DNA from: Datisca glomerata
Lineage: Eukaryota > Streptophyta > Magnoliopsida > Cucurbitales > Datiscaceae
Reading direction: 5' to 3'
Assembly: GCA_003255025.1 (NCBI GenBank)
Contig: QANY01000052.1
Location: 558,001 to 622,000, forward strand
DNA length: 64,000 nucleotides
Shown here: positions 24,816 through 36,929 of the stretch, in pieces
Layout: every line of letters begins with the position of its first letter
Numbering within the stretch: the stretch's first letter is position 1
Made by a program: the position numbers and the translations under genes
The notes under the pieces: model-generated
Seen by the model: the letters and a program-made list of their open reading frames with translations, nothing else
Database searches by the model: none
Told to the model about the DNA's origin: nothing

Positions 24816-25545
24816 GCTCATGCTTGTGCTAAAAAAGGTAATGAGAATTGTAATAGTGTTTACTTTCATTCTCATCTTGATCAAGTTCCTTCTTTTTGTG
24901 ACCTGTTATTAATGAAATTTTTTCTTCTTTAAGATTTTTATGGCAATTCTCTTTTGACAAAAAAAAACTAGAAGCATCCTTTAATGATTTTTTGAAAAAA
25001 TTATTCTGATCCCTGTAGTTTGCCTAAAAAATACTAACACTCCTCTAGTTTGAAAAAGATAAATATGCTCACTCCATTACAAATATGTTGTTTATATGAT
25101 GAAATGACTCAAATATCCTTGACTAACCAGATTTTATAACCCACACCCAACATTTGACCGGACCAAAACGAAGGATCCAGACTCAACATAAGACCAAAAT
25201 TAAAATGGGGATGCATAATAATTCTTCAAACTATAGAGAAAAACTTAGTCACCTTGCCATCTCCATTGTCGTCATCCTCCCTTCAGCACTATGTCGTGCT
25301 CATTTCTCCTACATCCTCCTTCAACGGTAAGTTTTATGAAACACTCACATAGTTGTGAAATTTGTCCAAGTTTTGTCAAAATCTGTCAAAACCCTCTCAA
25401 ATATTTGGACATTGTAATGTCATTATTTACTTCATTGTAGTTCTTTTATACTTGGGTCCATTTGTTTTCCCTGTGGTGAAATTTTTTAGATATTCTCACG
25501 CATGTGTATAATAGACAGGATACATGAGTTTTCAGTGCAACACCA
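24816..25545. other. Intergenic, possible Mutator flank
   Basis: No gene. The stretch near 25005-25080 (ctgatccctgtagtttgcct ... ctcctctagtttgaaaa) resembles the terminal region of plant Mutator-like elements, which would fit the transposase remnant downstream, but I could not pair it with another end. Confidence 0.35.
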
Positions 25546-25549
25546 GTCC

Positions 25550-26513
25550 AATATTAGAGTGTTGAAACTAGATAAGGAAAGCTCCAACTTCTAAATATGG
25601 TATTGCTTACCTAGTCATTATGTGGGGCTCATCTACATCGACAATGACAAATAGCTCACAATAAAGTTTAATATTCATTACCATAACAAGGTAGTTAAAA
25701 TCTTCGTTTATAATTTAGAGAAGATTGGAACTGATGAAATCATTGAGGATGATAGTGAATGGTTGTGTGCAAGTGAGGATAACTCTTTCGATACTGATAG
25801 TGATAATGATTCTTAACAAAATGATGTAGAGAATGAGAATGATGATGAAAATGTGAGGATAGATTGTTTGATTATAATTAAGATAATTCAAATGATATTA
25901 GGTTTATTGTGATAAGCATGAAGGAATACAATCATTGATTGTATGTGAGGGATGGATTGTATATCTTTTTTAGTAGAAAAATGGGATAAAATTATTTTGA
26001 AAGAGAAATTAATGTTTAAGAATGTAGGAGAATTTAAGGAATTATTACGAAGTTTTTTTAATTTAGAACAGATTTGATATCATAAGGGTAAAAAATGAGC
26101 GACCTAAAGGTATGTGCATTTGTAATGGAGATACATTCATTTTGCATCACCTACTCCAGATGAGACCGCATTTATAATAAAAAAGTTACATGAGAATTAT
26201 TCTTATGCACATATATCAAAGAATACATAGCCACATCTTTGGGCATTGCAAAGGTGTTGTCCAAAGAGCCGAATATGAAAACGGGTGCCATGGCTACAGT
26301 TCTACTTGAGAAATATTGTATTGAACCCTAATTGAAACAATTATATAGAGCTTGATAGATAACCACGGAAGAGAATGAAGGAAAACATTGACAGTCATTT
26401 AAGAAAATTCGTCATTATGTTATCCTTATGGTAGAAAAAAATCTAAAAAGTGTGGTTAAGATAGAATGTGGCATGCCATATCCAAATCCTACATTGAAGA
26501 GGATTTTCATGTG
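25550..26513 (+). pseudogene. Mutator-like (MULE/MuDR) transposase, 5' part
   Basis: Decayed frames read in order: an acidic N-terminal stretch (EDDSEWLCASEDNSFDTDSD, about 25750-25810); NERPKGMCICNGDTF with SPTPDETAFIIKKLHENYSY (about 26085-26205); IAKVLSKEPNMKTGAMATVL-like (about 26235-26300); and a last part ending NPTLKRIFM at the Ogre insertion. This order matches the N-terminal DNA-binding region of MuDR-type transposases. The gene continues at 41942 after removing the retrotransposon. Several stops are present (for example 25815 and 26228). Confidence 0.65.
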
Positions 26514-28232
26514 TGTCGCAACGTGAATGCGACGCGGAGCGTCGATTAAAAAAATCATTTTTTGAAGGAAAAAGACATTTGGAGTCGCCACCAATCATTT
26601 TAGGGTGTGATTGGTCAGCCAATTTAAAAATGAAAATTTTAGTCTGTGAAAACTCAAAGTTTGTTCGGGAGTCGCTTGTGTGTGGGGAAGGTATCAGCAC
26701 CCCGCAACACCCATTATAAAATGGTTACCAAATTTAATAAAATGCTATCCAAATTTTTATTTTAAGGCAAAGGTTAAAGAAATTCATTTTTGAATGTCCC
26801 ATTTGGTGCATTTTGTAGTAAAAATGAACAAAATAAATTACCTTTAATGGGCGGTTCAAATACCATTGAAAAAATATTTTTTGTATTCTCATATCATTTT
26901 AAATCAAAGCATTATTAGAGTTATTCTCGGTATCCCAAAAATAACTCCTCACCTCAGTAGTTCGAGAAGTTTGGTATCCCGAAAATCTCAAAATCCGTCA
27001 TCGGCTTTTGTTTAGTGAAAATTAAATATTGGAAGTAACAAAATTTAAGTTTAATTGTTAAAATTATAATTCACACATACATGAACATTAACTCTAATAA
27101 TAAAGGAATAATGCAAGAGAGGAAGACTTTCCTCTCTTGCAATTGTTAAAATTAAAATCTCTTCTATTGCTAACTAATTTTTTTAATAATGTAATATATT
27201 ATGATATAATAATAATAATATTAAAATAAATAAATAAATGATAAAAAAAATTGAAAGAAAAATGATGAAAAACAATAGATTTTTTTAACATAAATATGTC
27301 CATTTTCTTATTTTTGACTATTTAGTCTACTAATTACCATTTTTCCTTCCTTCCCTCATTAGTCATTGCTAATCAAATAGAAAAGGAGATGATCATGGAT
27401 GATAATTAGTTCAAACAAGTGTCACAAAAATGATGAACATAATATTTAAAAAAGAAAAGAGTTGTAGGAAAATTGAAAATTTCAAAACTTAGATATTTGC
27501 ATAATATTGTATAGAGGTTTTATTCTCTATTTTATCAATCGTTATGTGTGAGAAATTATCCTCGGGGATCTTTGCATCAAATGTATACCTTCAACCCATT
27601 GAATGTTGATTCACATTGAGTTAATTTTTTCACCCCTCAAAAGCTTTATCCTCATCCTCATTAATTGAGTTGATGACAAAGACATATGATTATCCAACTT
27701 GTAAAGAAATCATCAATACATGAAATTCAAGAGTTAAGATTTAAAGTAGGAGAAATGATAAAGAAGGAACAATCAACTTATATATGGAAAAAGATACAAA
27801 AGATATCTACTACATGAATATGAAGAAGAGAGATGAACAATATATATTGTGAGCAAATGTACAAGACATTTAAGCTACCTTAAGAAAAAGAATGGAAGAA
27901 GATGAAAATAATAGAAGTGTAGAATCTCTTCCTCTCTCTAAAATCACCTCTCTTTCTCACTCCAATCCCTCTCTTTCTCACTCTAAAAAAATGGCTTCCT
28001 CTTCTCACACTCCAAAGAGACCCTCCCCCCTCAAGTGAAGACATCACCCCTTGCCTTTTTTACTTTTAGTCTTTTTTTGCTCACTTTTTACTTTTTAGTC
28101 ATTGGACCACTTTTATTATTTTAGTATTGGACTAGTTTTCAAATTATACATATAGTTTTAGACTATTATATGAGCCAAAATATAAAGTATGTATATTTAA
28201 TGTATTAGACCAGACAAAATACTCTATCTACA
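26514..28232 (-). repeat. 3' LTR of the Ogre/Tat element
   Basis: 1719 bp, clearly homologous to 39966-41941. It lacks about 250 bp present at 40572-40825 of the other LTR and about 25 bp containing the TATA box (position about 28046). A perfect 12-bp hairpin (gcaagagaggaa / ttcctctcttgc) lies at 27113-27140. Confidence 0.9.
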
Positions 28233-28248
28233 GCTGCCTCCCTTTGAG
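28233..28248 (-). other. Polypurine tract next to 3' LTR
   Basis: On the minus strand, TCAAAGGGAGGCAGC directly precedes the LTR start TGTAGA. This purine run is in the right place to prime plus-strand DNA synthesis. Confidence 0.75.
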
Positions 28249-28375
28249 CACGCTTCTGATCTCAGAAGGTGTACAAATGTGTAGATAAGTTTTGTGATCG
28301 GTACAAGAAAATAATATATGAAATAGGGGAATAGAAACCTCGACTAAATAAGGCTCTATGAAATGGAATGGGAGC

Positions 28376-28730
28376 GAAATGGACCTGGATAAACACAGGC
28401 TTTGACCTCGCTCAATAAGGGTTCAATTTAACCGAGAGATTTGAAAGAAAACGGACCTGGATGGATGCAGGCTTCGAACTTGACTTAGTGTGGATTCGAT
28501 TTAACCGTAGATATTTGAAATAGAAATGGACCAGGTGCTGACACCAGGCTTCGACCTCGACTCAATTTGGGTTTGATTTAACTATATTATTTGAAATGGA
28601 CCAGGCGCTGACACCGGGCTTCGACCGCGACCAAGTCCGGTTCGATTTAACCGAAGATATTTGAAAGGAAAATGGACCTGGATAGACACAGGCTTCGACC
28701 TCGACTCAATTCAGGTTCGATTTACCATAT
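28376..28730. repeat. Tandem repeat in Ogre 3' UTR (about 73 bp x 5)
   Basis: Five diverged units starting near 28376, 28442, 28514, 28589 and 28662. Each has the order ggacc(t/a)gg...acac(a/c)(a/g)ggc-ttcgacc-cgact-gg(g/t)ttcga-tttaacc-gat-atttgaaa. The unit length of 66-75 bp varies by small indels. Confidence 0.85.
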
Positions 28731-29550
28731 TAATTGACGTTGAAGTTGACTTATGCAAGTCTCATATGACAACAAAAGCTAGACTAATGCATGCTTTAAA
28801 CGTTGGAAAGTCATGTGTGAATTTCGAAAGAATATCATTAAGTGATTCATGCACCTGAATTTGTCAGAACAACTAATGTGGTGCATGTCTATGCATTGTA
28901 ATTCTTGAACATAAATGTAAAGTAGTCATTTTGAATGCATGCATGCTATGCATGATTATGAAGCTTTATAAGAAAATTATATGATGATTTTTTAGCCATC
29001 TCCAACACCATTTAGAACAATCACTTGGCCTAGGATCATGGACTCGCAATGAAGTATCGAGCATACTTTTAGGAAAATGATACATCCTTATTTATTAGTT
29101 TATGCCCCTGTATTTGGCTCCATATCAGTGGTGAATAATTTCTCTGCTTCTCTTCTGTACTTCTAATTGGGTAATCCTCCAATTGCGCTTTAACTTTTGT
29201 CATGCACATATTGAATTTTCTCGTGATGATTTTTTAGATTTTACTTTGCACTCAAATCACCTTTCTTAGTTCCAATTGTTTTTCAATTATCTTTCACCTA
29301 ACCAAGTTTATGCTTCTGAGTTATTTCAAGAGTAATTAATGACATCTTATAAATAAAAGAAATAGAAATAATGGAAATAATAAGAAGATGAAGTATATGT
29401 ATTTGTCAACGAAAAAAAAGCTCTTCATTGATGATGAACGATATTTACAAACAAGGATTTGGAAAATTTATGGAATTAGAATTTATCCAGTATTCGAGAC
29501 AGCTCTTTGAAAATAATTTTTCAACTTCATCTTACCCATTCTTATAGCGG

Positions 29551-30870
29551 TCAAATGAAGTACTTTTTGACTGTATCAGAATTAACTATATGCAGTAAAT
29601 CGTCTCCATTTATGTTTATTAGAATGAGAGCTCCACCAGAGAAGGCCTTCTTGACAACGAAATGTCCTTCATAATTTGGGGTCCATTTCCCATGGTGATC
29701 CTATGATATGGGAGTATCTTTTTTAACACCAAATCTTCGTCTCGGAAGCATCGGAGACGTAACTTTTTGTCGTAAGCTTGCATAATTTTTCTTTGATATA
29801 ATTGCCCTCTAGATAATGCATTCAATCTTTTTTCCTTGATGAAATTTAATTGCTCATATCGTGTTTGTACCCATTCGACTTCTTCTAATTTTTCCTCCAT
29901 TAAAACTCTGAGGGAGGGAATTTCCACCTCGATTGGAAGGACCGCTTCCATGCCATATACTAGAGAGAATGATGTTGCCCCTGTTGATGTTCGGACTGAT
30001 GTGCGGTACCCATGTAGTGCAAACGGGAGCATCTCATGCCAATCCTTATAAACCTCCGTCATTTTCTCTATTATCATTTTTATGTTCATGTTGGTTGCTT
30101 TCACCGCTCCGTTCATCTTTGGGCGATAAGGAGATGAATTATGATGCTTAATTTTGAATTGCTCACATAGTTCTTTTATCATCTTATTGTTTAAACTTGT
30201 CTCATTATCTGTGATGATCCTTTCAGGTAGACCATATCAGCAAATTATATCCTTTTTCATGAACTTAACAATCGCATTTCTGGTTACACTCGAATAAGAA
30301 CTTCCCTCCACCCATTTGGTAAAATAATCTATAGAGACCAAAATGAAACGATGCCCGTTAGAGGCTTTGGGTGTGATGGGACCAATGAAGTCTATGCCCC
30401 ACGTAGAGAACGGCCAAGGCGCGGCCATGACGTGTAAAAGGGATTCGGGTACGTGAATTTTATCCGCATAAATTTGACATTTATGACATTTCTTAACGTA
30501 CTTGATGCAGTCAGATTCTAGAGTTAACCAATAATATCCTACTCTCAAGATTTGTTTGGCCATCATATGTCCATTAGCATGAACTCCACAAATTTCTTCG
30601 TGAACTTCCTCTATGATTTGATTCGCTTCCTTTGCATCAACACATCTTAAGAGCACCATATCATGGTTTTTTTTGTAGAGTATTTCACCATTCAAGAAGA
30701 AACCCATGGATAATCTTATAATAGTACGTTTATCATTCTTAGAAGTTTTGGATGGATATTCCTCGTTCTTTATATACTGCTTGATGTCCCAATACCATGG
30801 TCTTCTGTCTGGCTCTTCTTCAATGTTCATACAGTGAGCAGGAAAATCTCGCTTCTCAATTTTTATGGGT
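29551..30870 (-). pseudogene. Ogre/Tat integrase domain
   Basis: The zinc-binding HHCC part is visible (HEEICGVHANGHMM ... CHKCQIYADK, about 30440-30610). The core follows: GIDFIGPITPKASNGH with DYFTKWVE (about 30290-30395), then YGLPERIITDNE (about 30195-30235) with a TGA stop just before YGLP (CGA to TGA type). NGAVKATNMNIK (about 30078-30115) occupies the place of the third catalytic residue, where Tat integrases have Glu: here GAA appears as AAA (Lys). A frameshift near 29690 moves the C-terminal TPNYEGHFVVKKAFSGGALI into another frame. The enzyme joins cDNA to target DNA; this copy cannot be functional. Confidence 0.85.
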
Positions 30871-31280
30871 TGAACTTCTTCCTTAAAGTCTGCAGCAACC
30901 ATGGACGCTAGAGTTGCCAGCACATCTGCGATTTGATTATTCTCTCTGGGTATATGGTCAAATGAGATCACTTCAAAAGTTTGGCTTAACTTAGTGACAT
31001 GTTTGTTATAAGGTATCAGCTTAGAGTCTCTAACTTCCCATTCACCGTTTAGTTGTCGTATCACCAATAGTGAATCTCCATACACTCGAAGCTTCCTTAT
31101 CTTCATATCACAAGCTGCTTGAATTCTCATGGAACATGCCTCATATTCTGCCACATTATTTGTACAGTCAAAGCATAGTTTTACCGTGAATGGGAAAAAT
31201 TTTCCCTCAGGTGATATGAGGATTGCCCCAATTCGATGTCTTACATCATTAGATGCACCATCAAATAACATTGTACACAA
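30870..31280 (-). pseudogene. Second (archaeal-type) RNase H domain
   Basis: The frame reads MLFDGASNDVRHRIGAILIS (DG at the first catalytic Asp), NNVAEYEACSMRIQAACDM (catalytic Glu context), VYGDSLLVIRQLNGEWEV (Asp) and ENNQIADVLATLASM (final Asp). It is distinct from, and follows, the RNase H attached to RT (31461-31787). A duplicated RNase H of this type defines the Tat/Ogre group. It is open and in frame with the integrase up to 30237, so this stretch is the best-preserved part of pol. Confidence 0.88.
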
Positions 31281-31460
31281 TTCTGAGTCTGCAGATTCTT
31301 CTTCATTTTTGAATATGACTTAAACACTCTCATCAGGGAAATCAAACTTCATAGGCTCATAATCTTGCATTGGTTGATCTGCCAGATAATCAGCAAGTAC
31401 GCTTCATTTTATTGACTTCCTAGTGACATAGACAATATCATATTCTATGAGTATCATTTT

Positions 31461-32997
31461 TCATTTAGCAAACCATCCAGAAAGTGATGGCTTTTCAAAG
31501 ATATACTTGATAGGGTCCATCTTTGAAATCAACCAAGTGGTGTGGTATAACATGTATTGTCTAAGGCGATGAGCAACCCAGGCCAATGCACAACACGTTT
31601 TCTCCAACATCGAATAATTAGCCTCATAATTTGTGAACCTTTTTCTTAAATAGTATATTGCTTGTTCTTTCCTTCCAAAAGCGTCATGCTGACCAAGTAC
31701 GCAACCTATGGATTTTTCTGTTACTGTAAGATACAAAATAAGTGGACGCCCTCGAGTTGAAGGAACAAGTATAGGCGGATTTTGCAAGTATTGCTTGATC
31801 TTCTCAAAAGCAATTTGACAATCATCATTCCATCATTCTGTATCACTTTTGCGGAGAAGTTTAAAGATAGGTTCACAAGTTGCAGTTAGTTGTGAGGTGA
31901 ACCGGGTTATGTAATTTAATCTTCCCAAGAAACCTCTAACTTCCTTTTGAGTTTGAGGTGGCGGCATATCAAATGATGGCTCGAACCTTGTTAGGGTCAA
32001 CTTTTATTCCTTCCTTGCTCACGAAAAAACCAAGTAGTTTCCCTGAAGACGTTGCGAATGTACATTTTTTCGGGTTAAGCTTTAACTGGAACTTTCTCAA
32101 CCGTCCAAATAGTTTTCGCAGAGTGACCATGTGATCTTCCCCTTGACGAGATTTGGCAATCATATCATCAACGTACACTTCGATTTTTTATGCATCATAT
32201 CAAGAAACAATGTTACCATTGCCCGCTGGTAAGTCGCCCCTACATTCTTTAGACCAAATGGCATAACCTTATATCAAAAAGTACCCCACAAAGTTATAAA
32301 AGTTGTCTTTTTACAGTCTTCAAGAGCCATTATGATTTGGTTATACCCCAAAAACTCATCCATGAAAGAGAAGGTTGAATGTCTTACCGTGTTATCTACT
32401 AAGACATCGATATGGGGTAATTGAAAATTATCCTTGGGGCTTGGCCGATTTAAGTCTCTATAATCGACGTACACCCTTACTTTCCCATTTTTCTTCAGCA
32501 TTGGGACTATGTTAGCAACTCATTCAGGGTATTTTGCTACTTCTAGAAAACCCACATCTACTTACTTTTTAACTTCTTCTTTGATCTGTACCAACATGTC
32601 TGGTTTCATTTTCTGTAACTTTTGTCGCACTGGTTTACTTTCGGGCATAAGTGGAAAATGATGAACCACAATATCAGTGTCTAGACCTGGCATATCTTGG
32701 TAAGACCATACAAAGACGTCAATATACTCTTTGAGTAAGTCAATTAATTCTCGGCGGCTTTGTCTTGTCATAGAAGTACCGATTTGGACCTCTTTCGTCT
32801 CTCCCTCCAATCCCAAATTTATCACCTCCGTTAACTCTTGATATGGTTGAGTTATTTTTTCATCCTCCTCTACCATTCTTAACATTTCTGGAGATGGTTC
32901 GAAATTATTCTCATCACTTTCATCTGACTCTATGCTAAGAATGGGATTGTCAAAGTTATTGCCTATGCTCTTGTTTTCAAAATCACCGTTCTCAAAC
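31461..32997 (-). pseudogene. Reverse transcriptase and RNase H of the Ogre/Tat element
   Basis: After the intron the frame starts FENGDFENKS at 32997. RT motifs in order: QDMPGLDTDIVVHHFPLMPESKPVRQK (about 32610-32710); KNGKVRVYVDYRDLNRPSPKDNF (about 32420-32498); FSFMDEFLGYNQIIMALEDCKKTTF (about 32295-32375); catalytic MYVDDMIAKS (about 32150-32178); and LKLNPKKCTFATSSGKLLGF (about 32030-32095). RNase H pieces are LILYLTVTEKSIGCVLGQ and EKTCCALAWVAHRLRQYM (31540-31755). Stops and frameshifts separate the blocks, so no full-length protein is possible. Confidence 0.88.
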
Positions 32998-33272
32998 CTG
33001 AATCGGATTATTGGATGAAAAGAAGGCGAGAAAAAAATAAATAAATAAACAATGCATGAGTATGAACAACATTTCATAAACGGAAAACGTAGACATAAAA
33101 GGAAGAACAAAAAGAACTAGAATCATATTTATCATTAGCAAAAGGAGACGAAACAAGCTTTTAGATTTTCATTTAAAGAGATGACATGAAATAGACGAGA
33201 ACACAGGCCCATAACAATGAAATTCCTAAGACATTGGGTAGAATCATAAGAAGTTTGGCATGAACACATTAC
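32998..33272 (-). other. Putative intron between protease/G-patch and RT regions
   Basis: The upstream frame ends ...LLVLLKNFQ-ga, followed by GTAATGTG (33272 downward); the acceptor is ...gattCAG (32998-33000). Splicing joins GA|G to restore Glu and continues EFENGDFENKS in frame across 275 bp that otherwise carry stops. Ogre elements are known to have an intron in this part of gag-pol. Confidence 0.75.
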
Positions 33273-33724
33273 TCTTGAAAATTCTTGAGAAGCACTAGTA
33301 GCTTAGTGACGTCCCAATTGTTAAGCTCATGATCTGAATCGTATCGATAAACCAAATCCTCTGTACTTGCACTAGATGATTTTCCCAAGATTGTGGATAT
33401 TGAAAGCTTGGGGATATCATTTTCAAGGTTGTACTGCTCTACTATAACCGGTTCTTCGAATGAAATTCTCCTACTTCTAAAGGATTTAGAAATATGGGGT
33501 ATGATCGCCATTTCCATATCGAATTCCCTATTTTCAAGCATAGCAATCGTCTTTTCTTTCTTTTGAGCTTCCACTCTTCTTCTATCATCCTTGGTCGGTC
33601 TATATCCAAGCCCAAACCTTTGTTCATTCTTATCCCACTCGATTAACTTATTTATGCCTTGATGCTTACCCCCGAGTCCTTTGCCTGGCTTGTATCTCCA
33701 TTTTATCATCAACTTTGCCACCAT
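33273..33724 (-). pseudogene. G-patch-containing segment of gag-pol
   Basis: The frame starts MVAKLMIKWRYKPGKGLGGKHQGI, with the glycine spacing of a G-patch (YKPGKGLGG), then a basic region KDDRRRVEAQKKEK. G-patch domains are found between protease and RT in some Tat-type elements; the role is thought to be RNA binding. The frame is open from 33724 to the splice donor. Confidence 0.7.
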
Positions 33725-33823
33725 CTGAGATGCTTTTGATAGGCTTGATGTTGGAGTGAGTTTCCCACTAGCAACAAATGTAGTGTTCGCAACCTCAAAT
33801 GATCATAATGAGCACTCCAATGC

Positions 33824-34687
33824 TTATTTTGCCGCCTCAACATACGGCATGGTAGCCAGCTTGGATACCAATAAATCTTCTTTCCCATATATACAAATGA
33901 GTATATGATCCATTATAAATTTCAGCTTATGATGTAATGAAGACAGTACTACCCCGGCATAGTGAATCCATGGTCGACCTAAAAGAAAAGTGTATGCTGG
34001 ATTTATGTCCATCACTTGGAAAACAATATTGAATAGGCATTGCCCGATTCGAATTTGTATCTCTATGTCTCCGACTACTTCTCTTCGGGTATTGTCGAAT
34101 GCTCTTACTATCATCATGCTCGGTCGCATATATGTTGCGTCCACAGGAAGCTTTCCTAGTGTGGATCTTAGCATTACATTTAGAGACGAGCCATTATCAA
34201 TCAATACTTTGGTGTGTCCGGTACCATTGGCAGGGATTTCATCATCTGTGGAAGTGATAAAATTTGGTGCAGTAATATTTCTCACAATGCCACTCAACTT
34301 CTCCACCGTAATGTCATGACAAACATATGCTTGATTCAAAACCTTCAATAATGCTTGGCGATGTGGTTGAGAATTCAGAAAGAGTGATAGTGAAGATATG
34401 TGAGCATGTAAGCGATTAAGTTGTTCTATCACCTTATACTCGCTTTGCTTGATGAGCTTAAAAAATTCACATACTTCTTCTTCAGACACTGCTCTTTCTT
34501 TCTCCGTACCTCTTATTATATATGGGTCTATCACTTGGCTGCCATGCATTTCTCCTTGGAATTCATGACCATTGTCGTCTTCTTTGGCCTTCCCTTTCCT
34601 TTGCCTTTCAAACTCATCACTTTTATCCATTTTTAAAACTTCTGGCGTGTAGCATCTGTCACTCCTCGTCATCTCATCTACTCCCAA
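33824..34687 (-). pseudogene. Aspartic protease region of gag-pol
   Basis: A 287-codon open frame. The active-site motif is KVLIDNGSSLNVMLRSTLGK (about 34160-34215), and the flap/C-terminal part is VFQVMDINPAYTFLLGRPWIHYAGVV (about 33940-34020). It cuts the polyprotein in the virus-like particle. The N-terminal 100 residues are charged linker. Confidence 0.85.
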
Positions 34688-34819
34688 AATATTAGTTATG
34701 GGGAGATCGAGGTCAGACGCATTTAGCTCTTGAGTTTCATCATTACCGCTTGTAATGACCTTATACTTTTACGTCCATGGTACTGCTCTTGAATCTTTAT
34801 AAAAAAACACACATGGTAT

Positions 34820-36929
34820 TTAAATGGTGATAGGCATCGGAGCATAAGACGTAGTGGTGTGACTTGACTTTTCCTTGTAATGCATTGTGAGAGTTTTTGA
34901 GATATAGGACAACATTTCAACATTAACTTCAGATGATTCTTTAGTTATCATGAGGACTAAAGAGTCATCTTCCTGGTATTCCCTTTCTCCTTTATGACTT
35001 ATTGTAAGTATCTTTGCATCCAACAACTTTTGCACTTCCATTTTAAAATCAACACATTCCTCAATTGTATGCCCCGTCACATTCTTATGAAACAAACAAT
35101 CAAAGTCATACATATGCTTCCTAGAAACGTCCTAATCCTCTGAGCGTGTTGGGTAGGTGTACCCTGCTCTAGAATGAAGATGGAAAAGTGTTTCCATTGA
35201 CGTGCTCACATCTTCCACGTCCCTCTTTCCATATGAAAAATATTCCTCAATTGCATTTACGGTAGGATTCCCATGATTTGGTAGAGGGTTGAAATTGATA
35301 TCTGAATTCCCATTAGCCTTTTTGAAATTCAACCATCCAGCCTTGATCAGTGCATGTACTTTACATTTTAATGACGTGCGATTCTCAGTTGAATGTCCCA
35401 CTGCCCCAGCATGATAATCACAGCGAGCAGTCGGATCATACCACCTTGGGTATGGTGGTTATAGAGGTTCATAAGGAATTGGCACCAATTGATTATTCCG
35501 TATCAATTGTGATAGGAGTTCCGTATACGACATGTGGATTGGATCATATTAAACAAAACGTTGATTGTTCCTATTTCCCCTTAGAGGCTGATCAACCTGA
35601 CCAACGTTTTGTTGGTGAGCCGGTGGTCTGAAACCGGGTCTTGGGTTGTTTTGAAATGTTGATTGTTGAGAGTGATAATTGTACGGAATTTGCGAGTTAT
35701 TTACGACATATGATGTCATAGACTTGGGTCCTTCCCAATACTTTGAAAATATTGATCCCGGGTTCACAGCTTGTGATGGGTACACAGGATTGATCATCTA
35801 TACATCCCCTTCTTTTCTCTTCAATGGAGGCCCTTTTTTTACTGACGATGTATCTGATACGATTTTTAAAATTCTTCCATTCTTTATCCCATACTCAATC
35901 CTTTCACCGATCACTATGATGTTAAAGAAGTTGTTTGAAACATTTCCAATCATCCTGTCATAGAATGGAGGTCTCAAGGTGTTAATAACATTCCAGCCAT
36001 CTCCTTGTCCGACAATGGGGGGTGTACCTGAGCAGCTAATTCCCTCCACCTTCGTGCATATTCTTTAAAGCCTTCTGTAGGATTTTTCTCCATCCTTTGT
36101 AAGTCCAAACGGTCAGGGGCTATGTCTATGTTGTACTTATATTTTCTTAAAAAAGCATCTGCTAGATCTTTTCACCTCCGAATATATTGGTTATCCAATT
36201 GGTTATACCAACGAGATACGGCCCCCAGTAAGCTATCTTGAAAGAAATGAATCAGCAGCTTATCATCATTTGCACAAGCAGCCATTTTTCTACAGTACAT
36301 AATAATGTGACTTCTGGGGCACGTACTACCATCATATTTTTCAAACTCAGGTAGTTTGAATTTATGTGGGATGTTCACATCAGGGACCAAACATAATTGG
36401 GTGGCATCAATGGTACCGTATACATCAGATCCTTCAATAGTACATAATCTCTCCTCCAGAAAGTCCAATTTATCTTTCGATCGTGGGTCGTCACTTGGCT
36501 TGGTAATAGGCTTCTGCATCTTTGGGTCATCAACATCAGTTATGATGATTGGCTCATTAGCGAGTTCGCCTTATGAAGTGAAAGCTTGGTTGTGACCACA
36601 TGCCATTGCGGATGGGTTGTACCCAATTTTTCATGTCTTCATTATTTCCTGGACGTTTGGAAATTGATGATGCTGGATATTTATTGGTGGTGAAGCATGA
36701 TGAAATAGGTCAACCTAATGACGTTGATAGGTTGGAGTGAACCCAGAAGGGTAAAGTGGAGTATCGTTTGACAGTTGATTTTGTGATGATTGAGCCCCTT
36801 GCAGATTTTCAAAACAGGCATTTCCCTTACTTGCGGGAGGCGTTCGAGGACTCTAGCCATTTGCTCTTTTAGCTCCCTAATCTCTTCCTTCATTTCCTCT
36901 CGCGATTACTCTCTTTCTTGCTCGTCCAT
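34820..36929 (-). pseudogene. gag of the Ogre/Tat element
   Basis: The likely start is MDEQERE at 36929, followed by a stop and the coiled coil MKEEIRELKEQMARVLERL (36893 downward). The capsid region is LVPDVNIPHKFKLPEFEKYD ... MYCRKMAACANDDKLLIHFFQDSL ... RWYNQLD (36180-36420), continued by LRPPFYDRMIGNVSNNFFNI (about 35920-35980). Downstream are a Cys/His motif near RCDYHAGAVGHSTEN (about 35370-35425) and a second one, CLFHKNVTGHTIEECVDFK (about 35045-35105), likely nucleocapsid. Many frameshifts. Confidence 0.82.

Noticed and set aside
24960..25080. Left terminal repeat of a Mutator element
   Set aside because: The wording resembles MULE ends, but I found neither the matching right end nor a 9-bp duplication, so it is mentioned only as a possible flank.
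29836..30151. Plus-strand frames opposite the integrase
   Set aside because: Antisense shadows of the integrase coding sequence; all domain motifs are on the minus strand.
33990..34319. Plus-strand frame opposite the protease
   Set aside because: Antisense shadow of the protease frame.
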